A DNA stretch of 64,000 nt from Chondrilla cf. caribensis (taxonomy: Eukaryota; Porifera; Demospongiae; Chondrillida; Chondrillidae), in NCBI GenBank assembly GCA_964020155.1, contig OZ026555.1, forward strand, positions 593,515 through 657,514, given 5' to 3'. Below are positions 34,707 to 47,803 of this stretch, one piece after another; the stretch's first letter is position 1; each line of letters starts with the position of its first letter. The notes under the pieces are model-generated. The model ran no database searches. It was not told where the DNA came from and worked only from the letters and a program-made list of their open reading frames with translations. The position numbers and the translations under genes are program-made.

Positions 34707-36720
34707 ATCAATCAATCAATCAATCAATAATTATTTGAGTGCACCACACCCGAAGGTGCTAGGACATACCATTGGTCCTATGTAGCACTATACATCAATA
34801 CACAACAACAGAATCAACTATGGAGTATCTAGTACACTAGTCCATCACAATTACAAAATAATGAGTTACACACCAAATCTGGCTGACCACATTACGCTAA
34901 GATGATTTAAAATGTTATTCTTTGAACAGGCTTGTGATAATATGAACGCTGTCTTCTCTCTGTCACTCTTTCCTCTAAAACCATCCATCTCAGCGACTAT
35001 ATCAATTAATGGTATCCTTAAGTGTTCCCAGATGGGACACTGCAGCAGCCAGTGGCAGACATCTTCTATTTCCTCACTCTCACATTCTTTGCATATTCTT
35101 CTTTCCCTCTCCACTCCTTGCCACCTTCCCATTTCAATCTGAAACGGTGCTGTTCCTCCTCTCAATTTAACTAGCATCCTTCTCGCTCTCTTGCTTCTTA
35201 TACGGCTGCACAGCTAGAGTCAATCCCCAGTTCTGTCATTTGCTTCATCATACACAGCTTTGTTTTCTCCTCCAATTCCTTAGCTAACATACTGTCCACC
35301 TTTCTCGATGCGATACTTCTCAGCATTTCCATAATCTCTTGATCACGAAAACCATTAATTGTGTCAACTCTCATATCCTCCCACTCAAAATCCCTCATAC
35401 ATTTCGCCATGTTCTTGATCCATACCCCTTTGCCACATTTCACAGCTTCTCTTGCCACCTTCCTCAGCAGTCTCCCTTCATATACCTCACTAGTCATAAT
35501 GTTCATCCAGAATTTCAGGCAGTGTATCTTGGCCTCCCATATAACTGGCAGGGACTTCATCTCCCACTATAGTGATGCCTTGGGATGTAATATATCCACT
35601 CCAAAGAACATCCTGAAAGCCCGCAGCTGTACTTGTTCAATAGATTCTAAATTTCGGCAGCAGCCCCATATCTCTGCCCCATACAACATGCTTGACTTCA
35701 CTAGTGACTCCATTAGCTTTCTAAAAATCCCAATTGCTACATCTCCAATCTCCGACTGACATCTCAGTAGACACGCTCCCAGAGCCCTTCTCCCAGCCTC
35801 TGCCTTATCCTCCACCATCTCTTTCAAGTCCATATGTTCATCTACAACACATCCTAAGTATTTATACGATGAGACCATCGGGATTGCCTCGCCATCCACA
35901 TCATACTTCAACTCACATCTAGCTTCGTTCTTCTTACAGATATGCATGATCCCACACTTGGCTACATTGATCTTCACTCCCCACTCCTTATACCATTCAA
36001 CTAACACATCTAAACTTTTCTTTAACCCAGCTTCATCTGGAGCCAACAAGCATGTGTCGTCTGCAAATAGTAGACCAGGAACCTTCTCCTCACCACACTC
36101 TACCCCATGCACACTTCTCCTCCTGCAGTCTCTTTGTAGCACCATTAATGTAGAGAGAGAAGAGTAACAGAGACAGTACACAACCTTGCCGTAGCCCTGT
36201 GTTCTCCTCAAAGTCCTCACTAACCTGCCCGTCCACTTTCACTCTACATACACTCCCCTGGTACAGGGCCTGTAAGAACCTAAGGAACTTGCCACTCATG
36301 CCCATGCTCTGTAAACATGACCACAGCTTCTCCCGAACCACTTCATTGTGGGCCTTAGAAAAGTCAATAAATACCACCAGCATACCAGTCGACTTCCTGA
36401 CCATTTGTGTTTGTCCCAGCAATACCAAAGAAAGAACTTGGTCCCCACATCCTCTCCCTTTTCGAAAACCACCCTGTTCTTCAGCTATAAGACCTTTCTC
36501 TTCAACCACACACGAGAGTCTGTTTTCCAGGGCTTTGCACAGCACCTTGCTAATCATGGAGGTCAGAGAGATACCTCTGAAAGTGTTCACATCACACGCA
36601 CCCCTCACTTGCTTCTTTGGTACAGGCACAACAACACTTTCTCTCCACATAGTTGGTACCCTCTCACGTTCCCAACAGATCCTAAACAATGCTACCCACA
36701 CCACTTATAATAACGCCTAT
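34707..36720 (-). mobile_element. 5'-truncated LINE with reverse transcriptase remnants
   Basis: On the minus strand, frames read in order through reverse transcriptase motifs: VVPVPKKQ, FRGISLTSM, GGFRKGRGCGDQ, FIDFSKAH, LRQGCVLS and, after a frame change near 36120-36180, LLFADDTCLLAP and YKYLGCVVD. Then come a C-terminal region (35198-35560) and a Cys-His motif (CKECESEE...CHWLLQC) at 34866-35177. The 3' end is a (TTGA)n tail at 34707-34729. Several frame breaks make it inactive. The endonuclease part is absent here; a matching type of fragment is at 13099-13284. It lies in the divergent promoter region between DD-4 and DD-5. Confidence 0.85.
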
Positions 36721-36861
36721 TCGAAGGTAACAAATCGACCCATGCAAACTCGTCACAGAGGGATTCACCAAATAAAATTTGCACGTCAAATGGGTTAGGG
36801 ATAGTAGTTCATACTTGTACCTGACAAATAATATACTCTTTCTCCTCTTTTACGAAGTAAC

Positions 36862-36924
36862 TTCCGATCATTTAGCAATCTAGGCCACTTTTGAAAAGTG
36901 GCCTAGATTGCTAAATGATCGGAA
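36862..36924. repeat. Perfect 31-bp palindrome with 1-base centre
   Basis: Left arm 36862-36892 and right arm 36894-36924 are exact reverse complements (outer ends ttccgatcatttagc and gctaaatgatcggaa). It sits right where unique insert sequence gives way to sequence shared with the DD-2/DD-3 interval. Confidence 0.95.
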
Positions 36925-37909
36925 TTAGGGCGGTTTACCTTAATATTGATCTCGGCAATATCATAGCTACCGTGGCAGTTTACGTCAGACGAAAGACTAC
37001 ATATAAAGTATATAAACCCATAAAAACACCACATTCCATCGATAACAATAAGGTCCACGGTTGCTAACCTTTTAGACGAGCCATGTCTCCAAGCCATTTT
37101 TGTCTACCGTCTGTGAAGAAAGGGCGCGGCGCAGTCGTTTGTAAAGGTATAATTTAATGACATTCATATGCTGAGTGCGCTATCTGAAAATACCCTTGCG
37201 TATTTTCCTGCTCCCGCGGGTATACACAACACCGTATATTCTTGAAGTCGCATGACCCATGTAGTTCAAGTTCTGCTCTGTAGGGAATCTCTTTCGAGTA
37301 AATGATCTAAAGTAGCAAGCTCAACCGTTTTTATTATCTATCAGATTCTACGATTTGAGTAGTAAGTTAAATACAGTATGTGGAATACCTATATGTAGTG
37401 ATTAATATGTATGTGACTAGGGTAGAACGGAGTAATTTGAGACATCCGATCGCGAGTTTTAATAATAGCTAGTCAGCTTTCGATTCGAGTTCACATTAGC
37501 GATATCTTTCTGCATAAGAGATTAACCAGTGGTGGACGCTGATAGCTGAGAGAGTTAATTGTGTCTGGAGCCTCAAAATGCATGAAGTTAAATTACTTAA
37601 ACCAAAATTATCTGCATTGCGAAAATATTGGCATGCTTAATATAAGGTAAAGAGGGAAATTGGGAGGTGAATACAGTACCTCCAGTCTAGATCTGTGTTT
37701 AGGTCATTACTGGGTGACTACATAGAGGATTGACCCGAATCGGTGGTATTCATTTCTTTGCCAATATGCTAGTCTAAGATTGGTAGATAATAATTCACTA
37801 CTCGCATTACTGGGTGTACTTAATTGGTATATATATATTATATACATTCAGTTTTGCAGGCCAATACAAGTATAATAGTCCATTGAAGTTACTGAACTGG
37901 AAAGAATGC
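36925..37909. promoter_or_regulatory. DD-5 upstream region, duplicate of the DD-3 upstream region
   Basis: It aligns in blocks with 23740-25140 and ends with the same 5' UTR acceptor (cattcagttttgcag). It lacks parts of the DD-3 version. Likely promoter of DD-5. Confidence 0.5.
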
Positions 37910-39964
37910 ATGCCTTGTTGCAAGAGCACTTCATCTCAGATCACTGCTTCATGTATCTTCCTGCGCATAGCTTTGTCTGCTTTTGTTATAACAGTGATCA
38001 CTTTATTATTCCTGTTGGCTGTTACTTTTTAACAACGATATACATGGATGCACTTCAATATATTTTGGATTGGAATCTAAAGTGACTGATGTGCCTCTAA
38101 ATGCATCACTGTTAAACGTGATCCAAATTTAATAGATTTGTTGGACTTGAAACTGGCATATGCAAGGCATGACCGAGTTTTTAGAACACGGGACCTTTCT
38201 GTGCAATATCATTATCAATACATACTTGATTCTGACATTCCAGGAACTGTGTGGTTTTGTGTAGCATCCAATGTTCCATCCACATCTTGTCTTCCTGCTT
38301 CCTGGGTTGATGATGTTGCCTTTGGAATTTCTCTGTGGGATTCTTCTTCAAGCATCTTCTATTACTGCATATTTGATTTCTGGAAAAACCTCCCACTGTT
38401 GAGCACATTGTTTATGATAGTAAAACTAAGTTAGTTGACTTATGGGCCAATCACAATAACTGTAAATTGAAAGCAATTGCAATGTTGCTTTCAGATTGCT
38501 TCTGTGGAGTTCTGCTAATCCCTACCTTTGTTGCCTGTGTCTGTCTGTTTTGTTGCATAAGAAAATACCAGAAGAAAAAGAAAAACGAGCAACTGCTAAG
38601 AGCTTATCCTAGCTAGTGAGTCTATCATACAGACTGTGATGTGTGTTGTGTGTGCATGCATGCATGCATGTCTATATTCTCCTATTAATAGTGATGCACT
38701 TGGAGTACGATCTCAGCCACCACTTTATACAGCCAGCCATCCAATTCGTCACTCAAAACGCATGCCACCTGGACCTACCATTCAACCTTCTCTACAAACT
38801 CACATTTCGACAACTGGGTCTGTAAATTTCACTGTTGGCCCATATGATATGTCCAACATAGTGAACCCCTCTTCGCTGGTAATTCGAGACCAAACTCACA
38901 ACTATGTTCGTAAACAATCAAACAAACAGAACAGAATTCCTCCATCGACACCTGGAGGTGTGGTACATGTCCCTGGACCACCTCCTCCTGTTCTGCCTCG
39001 TGTTGACAAGCCAGCATCCAGAAAAAGAAGTCACTTCCCTGGAGTGGTGATTCGAGACCAAACAAACAACTATGATTGTGAACAAACACCTCTAGTCAAG
39101 CCACTCACTGCCCGTCCTTCGCAGAACCCTCAACGTAAGTAGTGTATTCTACTTGTGTGTCTTTTGCAAGGGAGATGGTAATGTCCCTTCAGTGAGGACA
39201 CCATATGACCTCTGAATTGAGAAACCTCTGTTAGAAGGACAAGTGATAGAGAAGGTGGTGGTTCTAACTATCACCCATCACACGATATGTCCAATGTAAT
39301 GAACTCCTCTTCACTGGTAATTTGAGACCAAACTCACAGCTATGTTTTTATATGTAATACACTGTACCAACTACAGTTCCCAAGGTGTTCATAGAGGGAT
39401 TCTATTGCTACAATACTGGTTGTGCCCATGCATACTGTATGCTTTGTTTTATACTCCAGTCCTTATTCCCATTGTGACACTCTGTAGCTATTGAATGTAC
39501 TTCCCCTGTGTGTGTTATTTCTGTGAATTGTGTGCACTATGATCATGTTCCTACTCCATGCGTTGAATCAATACAATTCTTCAACAGTTACTGTACAATC
39601 AATATGTCCTATAATAGTAAATTGTTAATGCAGGATTGCCTACCACAGACGCAGCACATCCAGTACCTCCATCCTCGACTCACCTCAATCTCCCATCCTT
39701 GAAGCATCGCATTATCCCATGGTTGCTGCCAAGTGGGAGTCTTTTGGTATATTCCTTGGAGTAGAGCATGCTTGTCTGCAGAAGGTCAAGAGGGACTATC
39801 GTATGGACTGTGAAAGGGCATGTGAAGAGATGCTGAAGTTGTGGTTTGCTAAGGATACCGGCACTGGTGACAGACCACGGACATGGGCTACAGTGATCAA
39901 TGCTCTGGAGGAGGAGGGGTACAGAGCACAAGCTCAGGCACTGAGGGATCGGTTGTTGAAGTGA
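37910..39964 (+). pseudogene. Two-pass death-domain receptor DD-5, with several frame breaks
   Basis: A copy of DD-3 with exons 37910-38615, 38692-39134 and 39634-39964 and the same splice sites. Compared with DD-3, exon 1 lost two bases in the T run at 38025-38030, one T near 38112 and one A in the run at 38384-38388, a total of four bases. Exon 3 lost one C in the run at 39716-39718 relative to DD-1. Exon 2 is intact and 443 nt long. As written, translation stops soon after TM1. Because the changes are short run contractions and the rest is well preserved, undercalled homopolymers in the assembly are an alternative to a true pseudogene. An out-of-frame ATG overlaps the start (ATGCATG). Confidence 0.72.
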
Positions 39965-40794
39965 CACTGCTATAATAATATACAGCTTTTCTTTAAGTAC
40001 ATTTACTATAATATTATACTGAGAGATATTGACAGGAATTATCATTTCTCTTTGTAAAAAATTCAAATTGGTGCTTTTCTACAATATTTGTTATAGTCAT
40101 ATTGATTATCAACTTGCTCAATGAATTGGTTGCCTAATAATATCGAGAAATAACACTTGACAATGTGTACCATTTTGGCAAAAATATAATAACGATTGGC
40201 TCTTCAAATTGCTAATTTACCACATATTTCTGCTATATATAGAGATATAGATGATGAGTATTTTTATCAAAATAGTACACATTTTATCAAGTGTTATTTC
40301 CTGACAATCTGTTGACGACAAGTTAGCGTTAGTTTTGGATATAAGGTATGCCAACATCTGTCAATTTTGAAGAGCATTATGAAGATATGGACTACTTGGT
40401 TTGAATAATGAAGTGAAGACCTCATTAATTTTGTTTGTTGCTTACTGAACTGACTAACTATCAATTTTATTTATGTGTAATATATATGGATATGCAAGAT
40501 TGTACCATTAGGGTATAATTACATGTGTACTTTTTTGATGTGCTGTTTTGTGCCTCATAGGACAGTTTCTGCCCTATGGTGCTGGTGGGCATGTGGCAAT
40601 CTATAATTGAATTGAATAATTATGTACACAGTACGGTATATCTAGTGGAGAATGATGATAATAATGAATAATATTATAATAATCCATTGCTCCCGCGTCA
40701 TGAGCGGTTGTATAATACTTCAGCCCGATAAGTATACGGAACACCGTATAATATCATGCGGAGATTCCCCTCTACTTTCTATGCATGGTTTCTT

Positions 40795-40838
40795 CATAGA
40801 TACTCTATACTACGTACCCGTAGTATAGAGTATCTATG
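40795..40838. repeat. 20-bp perfect inverted repeat, 4-base loop
   Basis: Arms 40795-40814 (catagatactctatactacg) and 40819-40838 are exact reverse complements around tacc. Confidence 0.95.
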
Positions 40839-41320
40839 GTTTCTTCAACATGGGTATTGAGGGTCTATGGTTTAGGTATCACAGTCTCGTGACCCACTTC
40901 TCTCGTGAACAAAGTGCTCTAAAGGTAAGTGATGATCTCGACCGTTTCCATCCAACATCTTTTGGTTTACAGGATTCGAATCCGTTGTAATTGTAGGGTA
41001 AAATATCGATATGATCTGACACTACTTTTGTTGGGACACATAAAATGAGCTGTTTCTTACTGACTCCCTGTAAACTTTGTCATATAGACCATTACGTGTA
41101 GTCGCTCTTTACTTGGTAAGATCCTCGTTGCTTTTAGCTGGAGAGGATGAAAAAGAGTACGAAAATAATCGATAATCAGACAAAGGAATCAGCTTTTGGA
41201 GGGTTAGGGTTAGGGCTCAGAGTGGAGAAATAGAGTTTACTGGGAGTCGGTAGGTTCTCCAGTTGTACTCTTCTCTGTGATAATTTTCCAGGTAGTGTGA
41301 CAATATTTCTGTTTGCCACC

Positions 41321-41520
<200 letters not shown>

Positions 41521-41787
41521 TCTGAAGTCTTAGCGTGCATTTCAGTTAAATGCGTTGAAATAGCTGTATATTCAAAACATTGGGACTTAACAAACTATCG
41601 CAATGACATGCTTAGTCTGTTTATACAAAGAGGGAAATTAAGCGGTGAATACAGTACCTTTAGTCTGTGTTTAGGTCATTACTGGGTGTACTTGGTAAAT
41701 TTTAGCTGTATGGCTTATATAAAAGTGCTTAAATCATTCCTTCTTGCAGGACAATACAAGTCCATTGAAGTTATTGAACTGCAAAGA

Positions 41788-42556
41788 ATGCCTTGTTGTA
41801 AGAGCACTCCGTCTCAGATCGCTGTTTCATGTGTGGTCATGTGCATAGCTTTGTGCACTGTTGTTACAACTCTGGCCACTTTACTAGGTCTGTTGGGTCT
41901 TGGCAAAATCAATGAGTGCATGTCATTCTATCTTGGATTGAGAATGTCAGATGTGATTGATGTGCCTCTAAATGCATCACAGTTTCAACTTGATTCAAAT
42001 ACAATAGATTTGTATGATCTAGGTCTTAAACTGAAATATAGAAGGTATGGCCAAACTACAACCACCAAATGGGAACTTTCTGTGACAGATTATGATGATG
42101 ATGAATTATGTGGTGCTGACATTCCAGGGACTGTGCAGTTTTGTGTAGCATCCAATGTTTCATCTTCATCTTGTCTTCCTGCTTCCTTTATTCGTTATGT
42201 CGGCTTCGGAATTTCACTGTGGGATTCTTCTTCAAACATCTTCTATTACTACATATTACGTACAGACATTGAGGTTGATGTCTTGTCTATGCCTTGTGTT
42301 GAACGTAACATTTATGATAGTACAACGACCTTATTTGACATATGGGCCAATCACCTTAACTGTAAATCAATAACAATTGCAATGTTGTTTTTATATTGCT
42401 TCTGCGGAGTTCAGTTAATCCCCATCTTTGTTGGCTGTGTCTGTGTGTTTCGTTGCATAAGAAAATACTGGAAGAAAAAGAAAAAAGAGAAACTGTTAAG
42501 AACCTACCCTAACTAGTGAGTCTATCATATGGACTGGTATGGTGTGCTGTGTGTGT

Positions 42557-42622
<66 letters not shown>

Positions 42623-42634
42623 TGTGTGTGTGTG

Positions 42635-42699
<65 letters not shown>

Positions 42700-42719
42700 G
42701 TGTGTGTGATGTGTGTGTG

Positions 42720-42783
<64 letters not shown>

Positions 42784-42793
42784 CTGTGTGTGT

Positions 42794-42869
<76 letters not shown>

Positions 42870-42893
42870 ACCTGTGTGTGTACCTGTGTGTGT

Positions 42894-42963
<70 letters not shown>

Positions 42964-42975
42964 CTGTGTGTGTGT

Positions 42976-43057
<82 letters not shown>

Positions 43058-43081
43058 ACCTGTGTGTGTACCTGTGTGTGT

Positions 43082-43147
<66 letters not shown>

Positions 43148-43175
43148 CTGTGTGTGTACCTGTGTGTGTGTGTGT

Positions 43176-43224
<49 letters not shown>

Positions 43225-43749
43225 CAAAATATTCCAATATTCTCTCATCATAGTGATGCAAATAGAATACAATCCCAGCCACTACCTCATACAGCAATAC
43301 AATACCAGCAACGACCTAATACAGCAAACTATCCTGTTGCCTTCATTGTGACCCCTCCGGCAGGCTATCACCCATTTCAAAATCCACCCAGGTCTGCAAA
43401 CTCCTATTCGCCGAGATGTTCTGTTCTTCAACGGATACCATATAGGATTCTATGTATCACTCCAGATATGATCAATGTACAAAAGCTAGTTGTCAACAGA
43501 GTAGCTGCGAAATGGAAGAACCTTGCTATTTTTCTCAATTTTGATCAGTATCTCATTGACAATATCGACTGTGATGCGAGGACTTGTCAGGAGGGTTGTC
43601 GGGAGATGTTCACAAAATGGCTGCGTGTGGTGGAAGGGACAGGCTCAATGGAGAGGACATGGGAAACTGTAGTGGTTGCGGTGGAACGCATGGAAGATTT
43701 CTCCTTCGCTTCTGAGCTGGCTGATGAACTATGCAGTTTGTATGGCTAG
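41788..43749 (+). CDS. Two-pass death-domain receptor DD-6
   Basis: Exons 41788-42515 and 43254-43749 join in frame (CTA|gtgagt, catcatag|TGATG) into 407 residues. The start MPCCKSTPSQI aligns with DD-3. TM1 is near VVMCIALCTVVTTLATLLGL. The ectodomain has DVPLNASQF, QFCVASNVSS, CLPAS, FGISLWDSS, FYYYI and LFDIWANHLNC. TM2 and RKYWKKKKKEK follow. The linker is shorter than in DD-1 and not as Pro-rich, and the exon continues straight into the death domain without the usual third exon. That death domain is the most diverged of the set (VAAKWKNLAIFLNFD, REMFTKWL, MERTWETVVVAVERM). The intron is almost wholly a 0.7 kb TG microsatellite. Confidence 0.8.
42548..43223. repeat. Compound (TG)n array with regular tgtacctg spacers
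   Basis: About 676 bases of TG with spaced tgtacctg, tttacctg and gatgtg interruptions. The blocks show higher-order repetition (tacctgtgtgtgtacctgtg recurs). It fills the DD-6 intron. The long His-Thr and Cys-Val frames across it are artefacts. Confidence 0.97.
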
Positions 43750-44994
43750 TCACTGGACAGTGTAGTACTATTAGTATGGCTGTACGTGTGTATACATTTA
43801 GGTTGAAGTACTTGTGTGCATTATAATGTGTACATGCATGTGGCATAGACCTTCTGTGTGTATGTGTGTGTACATGTGTGTGTGCATGTGGTACCTTTCA
43901 AATGGTAACGTGTAAGTACATACACTAGTATACGTATGCATCAAATATTATTCTCCTGTAGCCATATCAGACACACAAGTTATTGTAATTTGCTACTATG
44001 CATGTACTGAACATTGTATTTCTAAACACAATTATGTTTTAAGTAACCGTCGGCCATTTTGTTGTAGTGTTTTGAGGTCCATTTCAAGGATCAATTCAAA
44101 GAATGTATCTGTACCTGTCATGTATATGTGATTAACGGAAATTTTAAAACTTTGCTTATGGATCTGTGTGATTCTATACAATAAGGTGCATATACCATTA
44201 CAATAAAGTTTAATAAGATATATACTGTACAGAATTTATAGTATACTGTATATATATAATTTTATAATAACAAAATTAGTATTTAATTTATAGTATATAT
44301 AATATATATAAAATTTAAACACATGTACAGTATAAAGTAAAATGAGGCTGGCAACAAAATATATCTAGTATTTTCTTATACAGAAACACATTCAAGTATG
44401 CTAACGCCCACCCAGAGTTCTATAAGCATAATATTATGCATAACAAGGTTGCCGTCAATATACATGTTATGTACTAAGTACATTTCAGCCATTTTGTTGT
44501 ATTGCTTTGTAGACCACGCTCATGATATTGCCTTATAAGGAATGTGTATATGATGAGGGGTGATTGATGAAAACAGTGGAGCTTGTTGCATGTATATCTG
44601 CCAGCAGCTGGATTTACGTAAAATGGATGCACAATATCAAATTTTACACATTGAATTAAAACAATATAATTTAAATACATAATTGTTTAACATTATTTTA
44701 TACATTTATATAACAGAATTTATATAATTATTATAATGAAAGACATATAACAGACGAACTGTAAAATACAATAATAAAAAGTAATATAATAGTATTTGGG
44801 AGTTGGCCACAAATATATATATATAGAGTCTGCTTCCACTAACAGGTTCACACATGCTAACGTTCACCATAGTTACAAAACATACAAACATAATATTATA
44901 GTTATTATAGAGATTATGATATGTATAGTTGCTGTGGATATAACTTGCTTTTACAAGTTAAAATTCCTCGATCATGTCACGCAAGTGTAGCTAC
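43750..44994. other. 3' flanks of convergent DD-6 and AT-1
   Basis: No gene is seen. AATAAA at 44202-44207 may end the DD-6 transcript. A block around 44450-44640 (cattttgttgta, gtagaccacgctcatgat) resembles 57400-57540 downstream of AT-4, so it is probably the 3' UTR or flank of AT genes. Confidence 0.5.
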
Positions 44995-45724
44995 TCATTC
45001 ACCACCAACTGGGTCCTGGCGCGTCTGTTCACTGTAGTCTTCAAAGACGACTCCTTCACTTGAGAAAGAAACAACTCTCACTGGAGGACTGTGGGTATCT
45101 TCCACTGCAGAGAAGCTTGAATCCGAGCCTGTGGGAAGGATCAGAGGATGAGGACTGTACATGTTATTCAAGCATGCAAGTGGTCATGTACTCCAAACTA
45201 ATCCATGTATACACTAACAATGTTTTCCACAGGATAAAATGGCAACAGGATGCTGAGGAGCCAGGGGGCACACTTAAAGAGGACATTCCATCATGATTGT
45301 CAACTTGGCTGCTTAGTTACTATTATTCACATCCACCCATCCACCCACATACACAAACACACTCACACCCCTCCCACACACAGAGAGAGCAACTCATGTA
45401 ACATCCACTACCGACAGAGGTAGTGATGTGTTCCCACTCACTTGTGTTGTAGTCCTCTGAAGTAACAGACATGTACTCATCATCACTCTCACTGGTCTCA
45501 CTGGTCCCACTGGTCTGGTTCTCGCTAGTTCCAGAATCATACCAACCACTAGTTCTCTGATAGATAGGTCTTGATGGTCTAAATGTGGTACAATGGGTAC
45601 AGCTAATATGTACTATACATCATACATGTCAGGTAACTGTGAATTGTACAATATTACTAATGGGCTCAGTGAGCTGTTGTGTGACCAAGGCCAACTAGCA
45701 AGAACAGAGTGGGGAAAAAACAAC

Positions 45725-46012
45725 ACAGGAACATGTCCACAGCTAGCAACACAGGAACCTGTCCACAGCTAGCACCACAGGAACCTGTCCACAGCTAGCA
45801 ACACAGGAACCTGTCCACAGCTAGCACCACAGGAACCTGTCCACAGCTAGCACCACAGGAACCTGTCCACAGCTAGCACCACAGGAACCTGTCCACAGCT
45901 AGCAACACAGGAACCTGTCCACAGCTAGCACCACAGGAACCTGTCCACAGCTAGCACCACAGGAACCTGTCCACAGCTAGCACCACAGGAACCTGTCCAC
46001 AGCTAGCAACTT
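45725..46012. repeat. 26-bp minisatellite, 11 copies
   Basis: The unit gtccacagctagcaccacag plus gaacct repeats 11 times with an a/c variant in alternate copies. It lies in an AT-1 intron. At the matching place in AT-2 (49277-49300) only one unit is present, so it expanded after the gene duplication. Confidence 0.97.
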
Positions 46013-46077
46013 CTCTTGGTTCATATTTTCAACAGATTATCTACTACCTCAGGAATTTAGCCATTTGTCTACAATCA

Positions 46078-46205
46078 GCACTAGGTTGGGTCCCACAAGT
46101 GTCCTTTATGTCTAGGTTACACTGTACAACATCCACTAGGTTGGGTCCCACAAGTGTCCTTAATGTCCAGGTTACACTGTACAACATCCACTAGGCTGGG
46201 TCCCT
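46078..46205. repeat. 55-bp minisatellite, about 2.3 copies (AT-1)
   Basis: The unit contains ccactaggttgggtcccaca and aggttacactgtacaacat. The same unit is expanded to about seven copies in AT-2. Confidence 0.9.
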
Positions 46206-46384
46206 AGCTATAGCTATTACACAGGATGTCCTCAACTCACTTAAACCTGTTCTGCTCCTGGTACGCAGACACCACAGACTCACAGTCACTGCTGACCTCT
46301 GACCTCTGACCTACTGGCACTGCTGGATCATCTATTGAAATGACAATGTTGTCATATACACTTGCTTCTACATACAGCTAGCCA

Positions 46385-46515
46385 GTTAGTACACACTCCT
46401 GGTTAGTACACGTGCCTGGTTAGTACACACTCCTGGTTAGTATACACTCCTGGTTAGCGCGCGCTCCTGGTCAGCACGCGCTCCTGGTCAGCACGCGCTC
46501 CTGGTCAGCATGCGC
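46385..46515. repeat. Short tandem repeat (ctcctggttagtacaca)n, AT-1 intron
   Basis: 17-bp units, the later ones converted to gcgcgctcctggtcag. A related array occurs at 49970-50100 in AT-2. Confidence 0.85.
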
Positions 46516-47407
46516 TCCATGTTACCTGCGATAGACAAAGTGATAAGTTATACTCACTTGTGTCATTGTCTTCAGAAATACAAGACTTGTAGTCATCATC
46601 GCTCTCATTGGATGCACTGGTCTGGTTGTTGTTGGGTAAAGGTGGGTGTACTAATGAAAAAAAGTACATATGTACACGTATCTCTAAGCATTCACATCTA
46701 AACTATCTGTACGTACTAAATGAATAACACACCAATACCCACACCTACACCTACACACACATGCACGCACCAACACAAACACAACACAAACCAACTTGGC
46801 TGTAATGGTTGGCCATCTCCTTCACCCAAGCCAACATCAGCTCTCTTGAATAGTGAATTAACAAAAGAATGTACTACATCCACAAAGGTTTTTCTCTTAC
46901 AAAGCCTCAACAACCTAACGATGTAGAAATTTGATGAAAGAACAGACAAAAATGTATAACACATTCATACCATTGTTTAATCAATCTAGCTGGCTTTGAA
47001 ATCAAAAGTCGTGAATAAACAACATAAAAAAGAGCAAGAAGTACTGGTTCGTTAACAGAGAGTACTCAAAATGGCCAATCACGTCATTCCAGAGCATATC
47101 TATGCTTTCTGTATTGTTGAGATCAATGATCCCATGCTTTCGGGGTGTCAGAAAGGGCAATAGAAAGATGTAGTAATTGTATCCCGTGGTGTGGCTTATG
47201 GTCGGTACACCAATGTAGTTTCCAGACACAGACACTGGAGGACACCTTCCTCCAATGCAAAGCGATTCATTAGCCAATGTTACAGTTATACTTCTTTGCA
47301 CATTATCCTTGTTAAAATGGAATTTATCTTTGGTCAATGGGTCTGCATATCTCACCTAGGGAAGAAAAAGGTAACTAACATTAAATACTACAAATGATAT
47401 GCATTGT

Positions 47408-47409
<2 letters not shown>

Positions 47410-47500
<91 letters not shown>

Positions 47501-47803
47501 CACACATGCGTGCACACGCACACACACAAACATGCATACATACACGCACACACATGAACACATAATATGCACACGCACACACATGCAGGCACACGCATGA
47601 ACACATACGCACATGCATGCACGCACACACACAAACATGCATACACACATGTACACACATGCATGCACATGCATGAATACTTACACACATGCATACACGC
47701 ACACACACAAACATGCATACACACATATATACGCACGCACACGCGTGAACACACATACGTACATGCACGCACGCACACACACGTACACGCATGCACGCAC
47801 GTA
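47410..47803. repeat. (CA)n / (GCAC)n microsatellite in AT-1 intron 1
   Basis: CA-rich with cgca and tgca interruptions. The His-Thr and Cys-Val open frames over it are artefacts. Confidence 0.95.

Noticed and set aside
42509..43297. Long His-Thr and Cys-Val open frames
   Set aside because: They are translations of the TG/CA microsatellite in an intron; repeats without stops give such frames in every direction. The same applies to 1102-1436, 47356-47818, 50415-50793, 51661-52065, 53097-53366 and 61174-61509.
45725..46012. CRISPR-like array
   Set aside because: The 26-bp units are directly tandem with no unique spacers, and the genome is eukaryotic. It is a minisatellite.
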